This document shows, in pieces, positions 28,235 through 36,747 of a stretch of DNA of 64,000 nucleotides. How positions within the stretch are numbered: position 1 is the first letter of the stretch; each line of letters starts with the position of its first letter. Source of the DNA: JAHEJN01 sp963787285 (GTDB lineage: Bacteria > Actinomycetota > Acidimicrobiia > Acidimicrobiales > JAHEJN01); NCBI GenBank assembly GCA_963787285.1, contig CAWBCM010000015.1, forward strand, positions 1 through 64,000, in the 5' to 3' direction. The position numbers and the translations under genes were made by a program. Below the pieces are notes generated by a model. The model was not told the DNA's origin. It saw only the letters and a program-made list of their open reading frames with translations, and ran no database searches.

Positions 28235-28678
28235 ATGGCCGGCGAGCCACTGCTGTTCGACGAGGTTCGCGATGCCCTCGAGGGCTTCGTCGACCCCGCC
28301 CTCGGCGAGCTCCGCACCCGCACCCATCGGGGTGGCATCAAGGTGTGGTTCGACGAGTCGACCCGCGAGCACTACGAGGCACAGTGGATCCGTGGTCACC
28401 ATCTCGGCCGGGACCGCAACCACTGGTTCCTCGAGATCGGTTTTCACGCCGAGCACTCCAGGTCGGCCGAGAATCAATCGGTCCTCGACGTCATCGGCGA
28501 GCGATTCCGGACCGCGCTCGGCGACGAGCCGGTGGCCGGCGAGTTCCTCGGCGCCGACAACTGGCGTCGGATCTCGGAGGTGTGGGACACCATCGAGGTC
28601 GACGACCCGGAAGCCGCCATGGAAATCGCCGGTCGCCTGGCCGACTACATCGAGGTGATCGAGCCGCTGCGCCGCTGA
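28235..28678 (+). CDS. Conserved hypothetical protein
   Basis: ATG 28235 lies 13 bases after the SCO6745-family stop, so the two genes form a pair. The 147-residue soluble protein contains 'RTHRGGIKVWFDESTREHYE', 'RNHWFLEIGFHAEH' and 'PEAAMEIAGRLADYIEVIEP'. It looks like a compact alpha/beta protein without known motifs. It converges on uvrA with only 15 bases between the stops. Confidence 0.6.
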   Translation: MAGEPLLFDEVRDALEGFVDPALGELRTRTHRGGIKVWFDESTREHYEAQWIRGHHLGRDRNHWFLEIGFHAEHSRSAENQSVLDVIGERFRTALGDEPVAGEFLGADNWRRISEVWDTIEVDDPEAAMEIAGRLADYIEVIEPLRR

Positions 28679-28693
28679 CCACCAACTTGAGGG

Positions 28694-31564
28694 TCAGATG
28701 TTGAGGAGGGGCTTGAGGAAGTGGCCGGTGTGGCTTTCCTTGGTCTTGGCCACCAGCTCGGGCGGCCCTTCGACCACCACGGTGCCGCCGCCGTCACCAC
28801 CCTCGGGGCCGAGATCGACCAGCCAGTCGGCGGTCTTGATCACGTCGAGGTTGTGCTCGATCACCACGACGGTGTTGCCCTGATCGACCAGACGGCTGAG
28901 CACGCCCAACAACTTGCGGATGTCCTCGAAGTGCAGGCCCGTGGTGGGCTCGTCGAGGATGTACATCGTGTGCCCGGTGCTGCGCTTGGCCAGCTCCGAC
29001 GCCAACTTCACCCGCTGCGCCTCGCCCCCCGACAGGGTGGGCGCCGGCTGACCCAACCGGATGTACCCCAGCCCGACGTCGACCAGGGTCTGCATGTGCC
29101 GGGAGATGTTCGGCTGAGCCGAGAAGAACTCGAGCGCTTCCTCACACGGCATGTTCAAGATGTCGGCGATGCTGCGGCCCTTCCACAGGATGTCCAGAGT
29201 GTCGCGGTTGTACCGGGCACCCCGACACACCTCGCACGGCACATAGACATCGGGCAGGAAGTGCATCTCGATCTTGATGGTTCCGTCGCCGGCACACGCC
29301 TCGCAGCGGCCGCCCCGGACGTTGAAAGAGAACCGGCCGGGCATGTAGCCGCGCACCTTGGCCTCGTTGGTCTTGGCGAAGAGCTTGCGGATGTGGTCGA
29401 AAACGCCCGTGTAGGTGGCGGCGTTCGAGCGGGGCGTGCGGCCGATGGGAGCCTGGTCGATGTTGATGACCTTGTCGATCGCCTCGATGCCGTCGACCGC
29501 AGTGTGCAGCCCCGGCGGGGTACGCGACTTGTAGATCTTCTGCATGAGCGCCTTGTGCAGGATGTCGTTGATCAGGGTCGACTTGCCCGAACCCGACACT
29601 CCCGTTATGCCCACCAGGCAGCCGAGGGGGAGGTCGACATCGATGTTCTGGAGGTTGTGCTCGCGGGCACCGCGGACGGTGATCCACTCTTCGCCCGGCT
29701 TGCGGCGCAGCTCGGGCACCGGGATGCTCCGCTTGCCGGACAGGTACTGGCCCGTGAGCGAGTCCTTGTTCTTCTTGAGCGTGGCGAAGGTTCCCGAATG
29801 CACCACCCGGCCGCCGTGCTCACCGGCGCCGGGCCCGATGTCGACGACGTGATCGGCGACGGCAATGGTCTCCTCGTCGTGCTCGACGACGATGACGGTG
29901 TTGCCCAGGTCGCGCAGGCGTATGAGCGTCTCGATCAGCCGGGCGTTGTCCCGCTGATGGAGACCGATCGATGGCTCGTCGAGCACGTACAAGACGCCCA
30001 CCAGACCGCTGCCGATCTGGCTGGCCAGTCGGATGCGCTGGGCTTCGCCGCCGGCCAGCGTTGCCGCCGAGCGATGCAACGACAAGTAGTTGAGGCCAAC
30101 TGCGAGCAGGAACCCGAGCCGAGCGTTGATCTCCTTGAGCACCTCGGCCGCGATGATCGAATCGCGCTCGGACAGGTGCAGGCTCCCCAGCATCTCGGCG
30201 CAGTCGCGAATGCTCATGGCGCACAGCTCGTGAAGGTTGTGGCCGTCGATGGTGACCGCCAGCGACAGCGGGTTCAGCCGGGCTCCGCCACAGGTACGAC
30301 AGTGCACCTCTCGCATGTACCCCTCGATCTGCTCGCGCTGCGAGTCGGACTCGGACTCGCTGTGACGACGCCGCAGATACGGCAGGACCCCCTCGTAGCG
30401 GGCGTTGTACGAACGGGTGCGGCCGTAGCGGTTCTTGTACCGCACGGTGACCTTGCTCTTGGTGCCGCCGTCGAGCAACAGCTTGCGGTGCTTGGCCGAC
30501 AGCTGGCTCCAGGGCGTGTGCGGATCGATGTCGTTGTCCTCGGCCACCGCCTCGATCAACCGGGCGAAATACTGGCTGCGACCCCCCGCCCAGGGAGCGA
30601 TCGCCCCTTCGTCGAGGGTGAGCTCGGGATTGGGGACCACGAGCTCGGGGTCGACCTCGTAGGTCGTTCCCAGCCCGTCGCAGACCGTGCACGCGCCGTA
30701 CGGCGAGTTGAACGAGAAGTTGCGGGGGGCCAGTGCCTCGAACGACTTGCCGTCACTCGGGCGCGACAGGTGCTGGCTGAAGGTGAGCACCCTGACCTCG
30801 GCGTCGGGCTCGTCGGGACCCGGCACGATCTCGACCTGGGCCATTCCCTCGGCCAGGTGCAGTGCCGCCTCCATCGACTCGGTGAGTCGACGCTCGATAC
30901 CATCGCGCAACACCAGCCGATCGACCACGACCTCGATGTCGTGCTGTTCGTAGCGGCCGAGGTCGACCACCTCACGCGCCACCTCGGCCGACGTGATGGC
31001 ACCGAGGTCGATGTCCTCACCGTCGACGCGAGCCCGCACGAAACCCATGCCGGCCAGCTGGGCCAGCAGCGTCTCGTAGGTTCCCTTGCGACCCCGCACC
31101 ACCGGCGCCAGCACCTGGAAACGGGTGCCCTCGGGAAGATCGAGCACCTGATCGACGATCTGTTGCGGCGTCTGCTTCACCAACGGCTCGCCGGTCTCGG
31201 GATCGTGGGGCACGCCGATCCGGGCGTACAGCAGCCGGAGGTAGTCGTACACCTCGGTGATGGTTCCCACCGTGGAGCGCGGGTTTCGGCTGGCCGACTT
31301 CTGGTCGATCGAGATGGCCGGGCTCAGCCCCTCGATGAAGTCGACGTCGGGCTTGTCCATCTGGCCGAGGAATTGCCGCGCATAGGCCGACAACGATTCG
31401 ACGTAGCGGCGCTGACCCTCGGCGTAGATGGTGTCGAAGGCGAGCGACGACTTTCCCGAACCCGAGAGGCCGGTGAAGACGATGAGGCGGTCGCGGGGAA
31501 GATCGAGCGAGATGTCGCACAGGTTGTGCTCGCGCGCTCCTTGAATGATGAGGCGGTCCGACAT
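28694..31564 (-). CDS. uvrA: UvrABC system protein A
   Basis: An intact 956-residue protein with two ABC ATPase modules. Walker A motifs are 'GLSGSGKSS' (about residues 32-40) and 'GVSGSGKST', signature motifs 'LAGGEAQRIRLA' and 'LSGGEAQRVKLA', and Walker B regions ending 'VLDEPSIGLHQRD' and 'ILDEPTTGLHFEDI'. Zinc-finger cysteines occur in 'CTVCDGLG' and 'CEACAGDG', with further pairs such as 'CEVCRGARY'. UvrA scans DNA for lesions and loads UvrB. A perfect LexA-type palindrome lies 31 bases upstream of the start, so SOS control is expected. Confidence 0.98.
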   Translation of the reverse strand: MSDRLIIQGAREHNLCDISLDLPRDRLIVFTGLSGSGKSSLAFDTIYAEGQRRYVESLSAYARQFLGQMDKPDVDFIEGLSPAISIDQKSASRNPRSTVGTITEVYDYLRLLYARIGVPHDPETGEPLVKQTPQQIVDQVLDLPEGTRFQVLAPVVRGRKGTYETLLAQLAGMGFVRARVDGEDIDLGAITSAEVAREVVDLGRYEQHDIEVVVDRLVLRDGIERRLTESMEAALHLAEGMAQVEIVPGPDEPDAEVRVLTFSQHLSRPSDGKSFEALAPRNFSFNSPYGACTVCDGLGTTYEVDPELVVPNPELTLDEGAIAPWAGGRSQYFARLIEAVAEDNDIDPHTPWSQLSAKHRKLLLDGGTKSKVTVRYKNRYGRTRSYNARYEGVLPYLRRRHSESESDSQREQIEGYMREVHCRTCGGARLNPLSLAVTIDGHNLHELCAMSIRDCAEMLGSLHLSERDSIIAAEVLKEINARLGFLLAVGLNYLSLHRSAATLAGGEAQRIRLASQIGSGLVGVLYVLDEPSIGLHQRDNARLIETLIRLRDLGNTVIVVEHDEETIAVADHVVDIGPGAGEHGGRVVHSGTFATLKKNKDSLTGQYLSGKRSIPVPELRRKPGEEWITVRGAREHNLQNIDVDLPLGCLVGITGVSGSGKSTLINDILHKALMQKIYKSRTPPGLHTAVDGIEAIDKVINIDQAPIGRTPRSNAATYTGVFDHIRKLFAKTNEAKVRGYMPGRFSFNVRGGRCEACAGDGTIKIEMHFLPDVYVPCEVCRGARYNRDTLDILWKGRSIADILNMPCEEALEFFSAQPNISRHMQTLVDVGLGYIRLGQPAPTLSGGEAQRVKLASELAKRSTGHTMYILDEPTTGLHFEDIRKLLGVLSRLVDQGNTVVVIEHNLDVIKTADWLVDLGPEGGDGGGTVVVEGPPELVAKTKESHTGHFLKPLLNI

Positions 31565-31592
31565 TGCCGCTCACTCTATCCAGTCGGATGAA

Positions 31593-31608
31593 CCGAACAC
31601 GTGTTCTA
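31593..31608. promoter_or_regulatory. SOS (LexA) box upstream of uvrA
   Basis: GAACACGTGTTC (31595-31606) is a perfect 12-base palindrome of the GAAC-N4-GTTC type recognised by LexA in actinobacteria. It sits just upstream of the leftward uvrA start at 31564, in the 52-base gap after the aarF-like gene. Family knowledge supports LexA control of uvrA. Confidence 0.75.
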
Positions 31609-31616
31609 TCGGACCG

Positions 31617-33122
31617 TCATTCGCCCAGCTGCGCCAGCACTTCGGACGGGAGCGGTCCGGGCGTCCACCGGGCGATCTCCTCACCCATCGGTGTCGACGG
31701 CTCACCGTTCTTCCACGGCCACAGCTCCTCGGCGATGCGGCGCCAGTTGCCGGTGGCATTGAGCTCACCGAACAGGGCCAACAGCCCGAGGTTGATGCGT
31801 TGCAGGATCACGTAGTCGGGCGGCACGTTGGCGTTGCGCCGAATCTCGGAATACGGACCGACCGGCTCGAGGATGTGCCGGACCGTCTCGGCGGCGTACT
31901 GCTTTGTGAGCGTGTACTCGCCGTCGACCTTCACGAAGTCGTAGAAGTGGGAGAAGTAATCCATGACGTGGTCGTCGGTGAACTCCTGCCCGGGAACGAG
32001 CAGGCCGAGGTCTTCGACCGCGGCCCGGAACTCGGAGGCACTCTCGTCGACCACCATGGCCTCGATGAGGCGACGGAAGCCGGCCAGGGCGTCGGCACTG
32101 AACCGCTTCACCAGACCGAAGTCGAGGAAGACCACGTGGCCACCGGGCCGGAACAGGTAGTTGCCGGGGTGGGGATCGCCGTTGAAGGCACCGAGGCGGT
32201 AGATACCGCCGAAAGAGAACCGGTACATGGTCTCGGCCGCGAGGTTGAGCTCGCCCTGGCTCCATTGCGACGCCTCGGCGAAGCGGGCACCTTCGGCCAG
32301 CTCGGTGGTGAGTACCCGAGCCGAGCAGTGCTCGTCGATCACCTCGGGGATGTGGATGTAGGGGTGACCCCGGTAGTAGTCGGCGAAGAGACGCTGGTTG
32401 GCCGCCTCGTGGACGTAGTCGAGCTCCTCGGTGATGCGTTCGCGCAACTCGGCGGCGATCGACTGGGGGTCGAGCGACGGGAAGAAGGTCTGGAACCCGA
32501 TGAAGAGGGCGTCGGCGTTGGCGAGATCGCTGCGGATGGCGTCGTCGACGCCCGGGTACTGCACTTTCACCGCGACCGCTCGACCGTCGTGGGTCATGGC
32601 CCGGTGCACCTGACCGATCGACGCGGCGGCGATGGGCTCGGGGTCCCATTCGGCGAAGGTCTTCTCGGGCCGCTCGCCGAGCTCGTTCGTCATGACCTCG
32701 GCCACCAGGTCGTGGCTCATGGGCGGGGCGTTCTGCTGGAGCTCGGCCAGTACCTCTCGAACGTGGTCGGGCATGCCCTGATCGAGGAAGCTGGCCATCT
32801 GGCCGACCTTCATCAGCGCGCCCTTCATCGCCCCCAGCGTCTCGACCACCTGCTTGGCCGTCTTGACCTCGTGGGCTCGGTCGAGCTCCTCACGCCGTGC
32901 GGCCGAAGCGAACACCCGGCGGGCCTTGTGCGCCGCCACCCCCGCACCGGTGCGGCCACCCAGGCCGACCACCATCTTGTTGCGACCCGTTCGATCGGTG
33001 GACGACACCGGCTGGCCGTTCTCGGTACGGGCACTGCGGCGACGTTTCATTGCCGCCTTGGCGCCACCGACCGCAGCGGCAGTAGCCGCGCCGGCGGTGA
33101 TCACCTTCTTGATCTTCGACAT
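31617..33122 (-). CDS. ABC1/AarF/UbiB-family atypical kinase
   Basis: ATG 33122 overlaps the uvrB stop (TGATG). The 501-residue protein has the family marks: 'LGAMKGALMKVGQMASFLD' (the KxGQ motif), the Ala-rich loop 'EPIAAASIGQVHRA', lysine in 'AVKVQYPGVDD', catalytic 'NGDPHPGNYLF' and 'VVFLDFGLVKRF' (DFG). UbiB-like proteins are unusual kinases/ATPases linked to isoprenoid-lipid or quinone metabolism. No transmembrane end is obvious. The N-terminal 'GAATAAAVGGAKAAMKRRR' is low-complexity and basic. Placed between uvrB and uvrA in one leftward run. Confidence 0.9.
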   Translation of the reverse strand: MSKIKKVITAGAATAAAVGGAKAAMKRRRSARTENGQPVSSTDRTGRNKMVVGLGGRTGAGVAAHKARRVFASAARREELDRAHEVKTAKQVVETLGAMKGALMKVGQMASFLDQGMPDHVREVLAELQQNAPPMSHDLVAEVMTNELGERPEKTFAEWDPEPIAAASIGQVHRAMTHDGRAVAVKVQYPGVDDAIRSDLANADALFIGFQTFFPSLDPQSIAAELRERITEELDYVHEAANQRLFADYYRGHPYIHIPEVIDEHCSARVLTTELAEGARFAEASQWSQGELNLAAETMYRFSFGGIYRLGAFNGDPHPGNYLFRPGGHVVFLDFGLVKRFSADALAGFRRLIEAMVVDESASEFRAAVEDLGLLVPGQEFTDDHVMDYFSHFYDFVKVDGEYTLTKQYAAETVRHILEPVGPYSEIRRNANVPPDYVILQRINLGLLALFGELNATGNWRRIAEELWPWKNGEPSTPMGEEIARWTPGPLPSEVLAQLGE

Positions 33123-35167
33123 CAACCAACCTCTCGGAGTTCGCGTTTCAGGTCTTTGATCTCGTCGCGCAATCGGGCTGCGTACTCGAAGCGCAGGTCG
33201 GACGAGGCCTCGTGCATTTCTTCTTCGAGAGTGGCGATGAGACGGGCGATCTGGTCGGCCGGCAGCTCGCCGAGCGACTCGGGCACTCTACGGCGCTGGT
33301 CGTCGCGACTGCGCGATCGCTGGCCGTCGCCCGGGACCGGTGCCCGCTCGGACGCCGGGCGCAGGTACGCCAGGATGTCGGTGACGGCCTTGCGAATGGT
33401 CTGTGGATCGATGCCGTGGGCTTCGTTGTAGATCTTCTGGAGTCCGCGCCGGCGGTTCGTCTCCGAGATGGCCCGCTGCATCGAGTCGGTGACCCGGTCG
33501 GCGTACATGACCACGCGGCCGTTCACGTTGCGCGCGGCGCGACCGATGGTCTGGATGAGCGACGTCTCGCTACGGAGGAAGCCCTCCTTGTCGGCATCGA
33601 GAATGGCGACCAACGACACCTCGGGCAGATCGAGCCCCTCCCGCAGCAGGTTGATGCCCACCAGCACGTCGAACTCACCGAGACGGAGGTCGCGCAGCAG
33701 CTCGATGCGCTGGATCGTGTCGACCTCGCTGTGCAGGTACCGCACCCGAACGCCCAACTCGAGCAGGTAGTCGGTGAGGTCTTCGGCCATCTTCTTGGTG
33801 AGCGTGGTGACCAGCACCCGTCGTTCGTGCTCGACCTCGAGCCGGATGTTCTCCATGAGATCGTCGATCTGTCCCTTCGTGGGTTTCACCACGACCTCGG
33901 GGTCGATCAACCCGGTGGGCCGGACGATCTGCTCGACCACCTGCGACGACACCTCCATCTCGTACTTGCCGGGCGTGGCGCTGAGAAACACCACCTGCCC
34001 CAGCCGTTCCATGATCTCCTCGAACCGCAGGGGGCGGTTGTCGGCGGCCGACGGCAGACGGAAGCCGTGCTCGATCAGCGTCAGCTTGCGGGAGCGGTCG
34101 CCCTCGAACTGGCCGTGCAGCTGGGGCACCGCCACGTGCGACTCGTCGATGACCGTGATGAAGTCGTCCGGGAAGAAGTCGAGGAGGGTGTAGGGAGCCT
34201 CGCCCGCGGCGCGACCGTCGATGGGGGCCGAGTAGTTCTCGATGCCGTTGCAGTACCCGAGCTCCTGCATCATCTCGAGGTCGTACTCGGTGCGCATGCG
34301 CAGCCGCTGAGCCTCGAGCAGCTTTCCCGCCTCTTCGAAGTCGGCCAGCTGATCGCGGAGCTCGGTCTCGATACGCCCGATGGCCACTGCCATCCGTTCG
34401 TCGCTGGCCACGTAGTGCGTCGCGGGGTACACGACGAGCTCCTGGAGCTGGCGAACGCGCTCTCCGGTGACCGTGTCGACCTCGGTGATCGCCTCGACGT
34501 CGTCGCCGAACATCTCGATGCGAACGGCGTTCTCGTCGTACGCGGGGTGCAGTTCGATGACATCGCCGCGAACTCGGAACTTGCCCCGAACCAGGTTCAT
34601 GTCGTTGCGCTCGTACTGCATGTCGATGAGCGTGCGAAGGATGTCGCGCTGATCGTGGGTCTCGCCGGGGCGGACGACCAACATCTTGTCGGCGTATTCC
34701 TTCGGCGACCCCAAGCCGTAGATGCACGACACGGAGGCGACGACGATGACGTCGCTGCGAGTGAGCAGCGCCGACGAGGCGCTGTGACGAAGGCGGTCGA
34801 TCTCGTCGTTCACCGACGAGTCCTTCTCGATGTAGGTGTCACTCGAGGGCATGTAGGCCTCGGGCTGGTAGTAGTCGTAGTAGCTCACGAAGTACTCGAC
34901 CCGGTTGTCGGGGAAGAACTCGCGCAGCTCGTTGGCCAGCTGTGCGGCCAACGATTTGTTGGGTGCGATCACCAGGGTGGGGCGCTGCACCTTTTCGATG
35001 GTCCAGGCGATGGTGGCGCTCTTGCCGCTGCCGGTGATTCCCAGCAAGGTCTGGAACTCCTCGCCACGCTCGATCCCGGCCGCGAGCGCCGTTATGGCCT
35101 CGGGTTGGTCGCCGGCAGGCTCGAAATCGGCCACGACGCGGAAGGGAACATGCAGGCGTTCGGCCAT
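33122..35167 (-). CDS. uvrB: UvrABC system protein B
   Basis: An intact 681-residue helicase-like protein. P-loop 'LGITGSGKSATIAW', the lesion-probing beta-hairpin 'YYDYYQPEAYMPSSDTYIEK', motif II 'VIDESHVAVPQ', motifs V/VI 'LVGINLLREGLDLPEV' and 'QTIGRAARNVNGRV', and a C-terminal UVR coiled hairpin 'DLRFEYAARLRDEIKDLK' that contacts UvrC. It verifies damage and recruits UvrC. A linker at residues ~600-630 is rich in Arg/Ser. Downstream of coaE and coupled to the ABC1 kinase. Confidence 0.98.
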   Translation of the reverse strand: MAERLHVPFRVVADFEPAGDQPEAITALAAGIERGEEFQTLLGITGSGKSATIAWTIEKVQRPTLVIAPNKSLAAQLANELREFFPDNRVEYFVSYYDYYQPEAYMPSSDTYIEKDSSVNDEIDRLRHSASSALLTRSDVIVVASVSCIYGLGSPKEYADKMLVVRPGETHDQRDILRTLIDMQYERNDMNLVRGKFRVRGDVIELHPAYDENAVRIEMFGDDVEAITEVDTVTGERVRQLQELVVYPATHYVASDERMAVAIGRIETELRDQLADFEEAGKLLEAQRLRMRTEYDLEMMQELGYCNGIENYSAPIDGRAAGEAPYTLLDFFPDDFITVIDESHVAVPQLHGQFEGDRSRKLTLIEHGFRLPSAADNRPLRFEEIMERLGQVVFLSATPGKYEMEVSSQVVEQIVRPTGLIDPEVVVKPTKGQIDDLMENIRLEVEHERRVLVTTLTKKMAEDLTDYLLELGVRVRYLHSEVDTIQRIELLRDLRLGEFDVLVGINLLREGLDLPEVSLVAILDADKEGFLRSETSLIQTIGRAARNVNGRVVMYADRVTDSMQRAISETNRRRGLQKIYNEAHGIDPQTIRKAVTDILAYLRPASERAPVPGDGQRSRSRDDQRRRVPESLGELPADQIARLIATLEEEMHEASSDLRFEYAARLRDEIKDLKRELREVG

Positions 35168-35208
35168 TCCAGGAGCCTACCGACCCCCTCTGACAGTTCT
35201 GGTGGAGG

Positions 35209-35817
35209 TCAGAGCGACTGGAGCCATGCCCAGCAGGCGTCGAGCTGGGCGTCGAGGGCCTCCAACGGGCCGGAGTTGTCGATGATGAAGTCGGCGTGGC
35301 CGAGGCGGGCCGAGCGCGGTGCCTGGTTGGCGACGCGAGCCCGGGCGTCGTCGATGTCGAATCCCCGATGGTCGACGAGGCGATGGATGGCCGTGTCGGG
35401 ATCGGCGTCGACAACGATGACCGCAGCCAAATGGTCGTAGTGCGACTTGCGCTCGCCGTTGGCGTCGATGAGCAGGGGAATGTCGAAGATCACGATGGCG
35501 TCGGTGCCCGTATGGACGTCGCGGCGCCGTTCGATCTCGGCGCCGACCGCCGGATGCACGATGGAGTTCAGCGCGGCCAGTTCCTCGGAGTCGGCGAACA
35601 CGATCGAGGCAACTGCGCCGCGGTCGAGACTGCCGTCACCGCGCACCACCTCGGGGCCGAAGCGCTCGACGATCGCATCGAAGACCGGCTCACCCGGTGC
35701 CTGCATCTCCCGCACGATCTGATCGGCGTCGATCAGTACCGCACCGCGGTCGACCAGCCCGGCCGCGACGGTCGATTTCCCGCTTCCGATACCTCCTGTG
35801 AGGCCCACTTCGAGCAT
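35209..35817 (-). CDS. coaE: Dephospho-CoA kinase
   Basis: A 202-residue P-loop kinase with 'VGLTGGIGSGKSTVAAGL', the substrate-binding 'LIDADQIVREMQAPG', lid-region basic residues in 'VDHRGFDIDDARARVANQ', and the ending 'FIIDNSGPLEALDAQ'. It phosphorylates dephospho-CoA to make coenzyme A, the last step of the pathway. The coaE-uvrB neighbourhood is conserved across actinobacteria. It lacks the C-terminal GrpB-like extension found in mycobacteria. Confidence 0.95.
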   Translation of the reverse strand: MLEVGLTGGIGSGKSTVAAGLVDRGAVLIDADQIVREMQAPGEPVFDAIVERFGPEVVRGDGSLDRGAVASIVFADSEELAALNSIVHPAVGAEIERRRDVHTGTDAIVIFDIPLLIDANGERKSHYDHLAAVIVVDADPDTAIHRLVDHRGFDIDDARARVANQAPRSARLGHADFIIDNSGPLEALDAQLDACWAWLQSL

Positions 35818-35961
35818 CTCTGGACGCTATCCGAACCCGCCCATGGGCCATCGGGACGACCGACCACGAGATGAATCGGGAGATTCGACCTAAATGTGGG
35901 CCCAAAACGTGCCGATGGATTGGACATCACTTCGCAAGACCTCGCAAAGGAACGTGTCGGC

Positions 35962-36666
35962 ATGACTCGTGTGTTGCTCGCAGATGACCAGACAATGGTG
36001 CGCCAAGCCCTCGCGCACGCATTGGCCGAGCGGGGCATCGAGGTCGTTGCTCAACTGGCCGACGGCGAGGCCTGTGTGCGCGCGGTCGCCGATCTGCAGC
36101 CCGAGATCGCCATCATCGAGGCCCGACTGCCCATTCTCAGCGGCATCGACACCTGTCGCCGGATCACCCACAACGAGCCGAGCACGCGGGTGCTGATCCT
36201 CACGAACGAGCGGGAGACGTCGGTTCTCACCGGAGCATTCCGCGCCGGAGCCACCGGCTACCTCTTGAAGTCGGCCAGTGTCGACGACCTGCTCGCCAGC
36301 CTCCAGCGGGTACGGCGAGGCGAGACCGTGGTGTCCAAGGAGCTCAAGCCCGCCCTCCTCGCCGAGGCGCGTGGCCTCATGCACACCAACGGTTCACTCG
36401 GTGCCGACGACCACGGCATCAACGGCCACGGGGGGTCCTCCTCGGTGGTCACCGCCACGACCACTCGGTCGATCTCCAAGCGAGAGACCGAAGTGCTCCA
36501 GCTGATCGCCGACGGCTGCTCCACACCCGAGGTGGCCGAGCAGTTGTTCATCTCGCAGAAGACGGTGAAGAACCATCTCGCCTCGATCTACAGCAAGCTC
36601 GATGCCCGCGACCGCACCCAGGCGGTCCTCAAGGCCGTCCGCATGGGCATCATCGACCTGCGCTGA
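35962..36666 (+). CDS. LuxR/NarL-type response regulator with Glu at the phospho-acceptor site
   Basis: ATG 35962 follows AAAGGAA. The 234-residue protein has a receiver domain with acidic pair Asp8/Asp9 ('VLLADDQTMVRQAL'), Thr81 and Lys103 ('YLLKSAS'), but the normal phospho-acceptor Asp is Glu53 ('IAIIEARLPILSGIDTCRR'). After a Gly/Ser/Thr-rich linker (~150-175) comes a GerE helix-turn-helix ('SKRETEVLQLIADGCSTPEV', 'AEQLFISQKTVKNHLASI'). No kinase gene adjoins. The acid pocket being otherwise intact, Glu may mimic the phosphorylated state and make the protein constitutively active. It is convergent with rpsA. Confidence 0.88.
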   Translation: MTRVLLADDQTMVRQALAHALAERGIEVVAQLADGEACVRAVADLQPEIAIIEARLPILSGIDTCRRITHNEPSTRVLILTNERETSVLTGAFRAGATGYLLKSASVDDLLASLQRVRRGETVVSKELKPALLAEARGLMHTNGSLGADDHGINGHGGSSSVVTATTTRSISKRETEVLQLIADGCSTPEVAEQLFISQKTVKNHLASIYSKLDARDRTQAVLKAVRMGIIDLR

Positions 36667-36693
36667 TCCGTTCCCTCCACCCTGGACGCGAGG

Positions 36694-36718
36694 CACCCCG
36701 GCTCCACGAGCCGGGGTG
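36694..36718. terminator. Bidirectional terminator hairpin
   Basis: CACCCCGGCTC (36694-36704) and GAGCCGGGGTG (36708-36718) form a perfect 11-base-pair stem with a three-base loop between the convergent regulator and rpsA ends. It is followed by the separate palindrome GTTACGCGTAAC (36718-36729). Confidence 0.8.
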
Positions 36719-36747
36719 TTACGCGTAACGAATCGAAAGGTGGGCGC

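Noticed and set aside
28721..31591. A 956-codon open frame on the plus strand
   Set aside because: It is the exact antisense of uvrA. High-GC codon bias keeps the antisense frame open, and the product has no recognisable motif.
33212..35440. A 742-codon plus-strand frame
   Set aside because: Antisense of uvrB and part of coaE; both leftward genes have complete family motifs.
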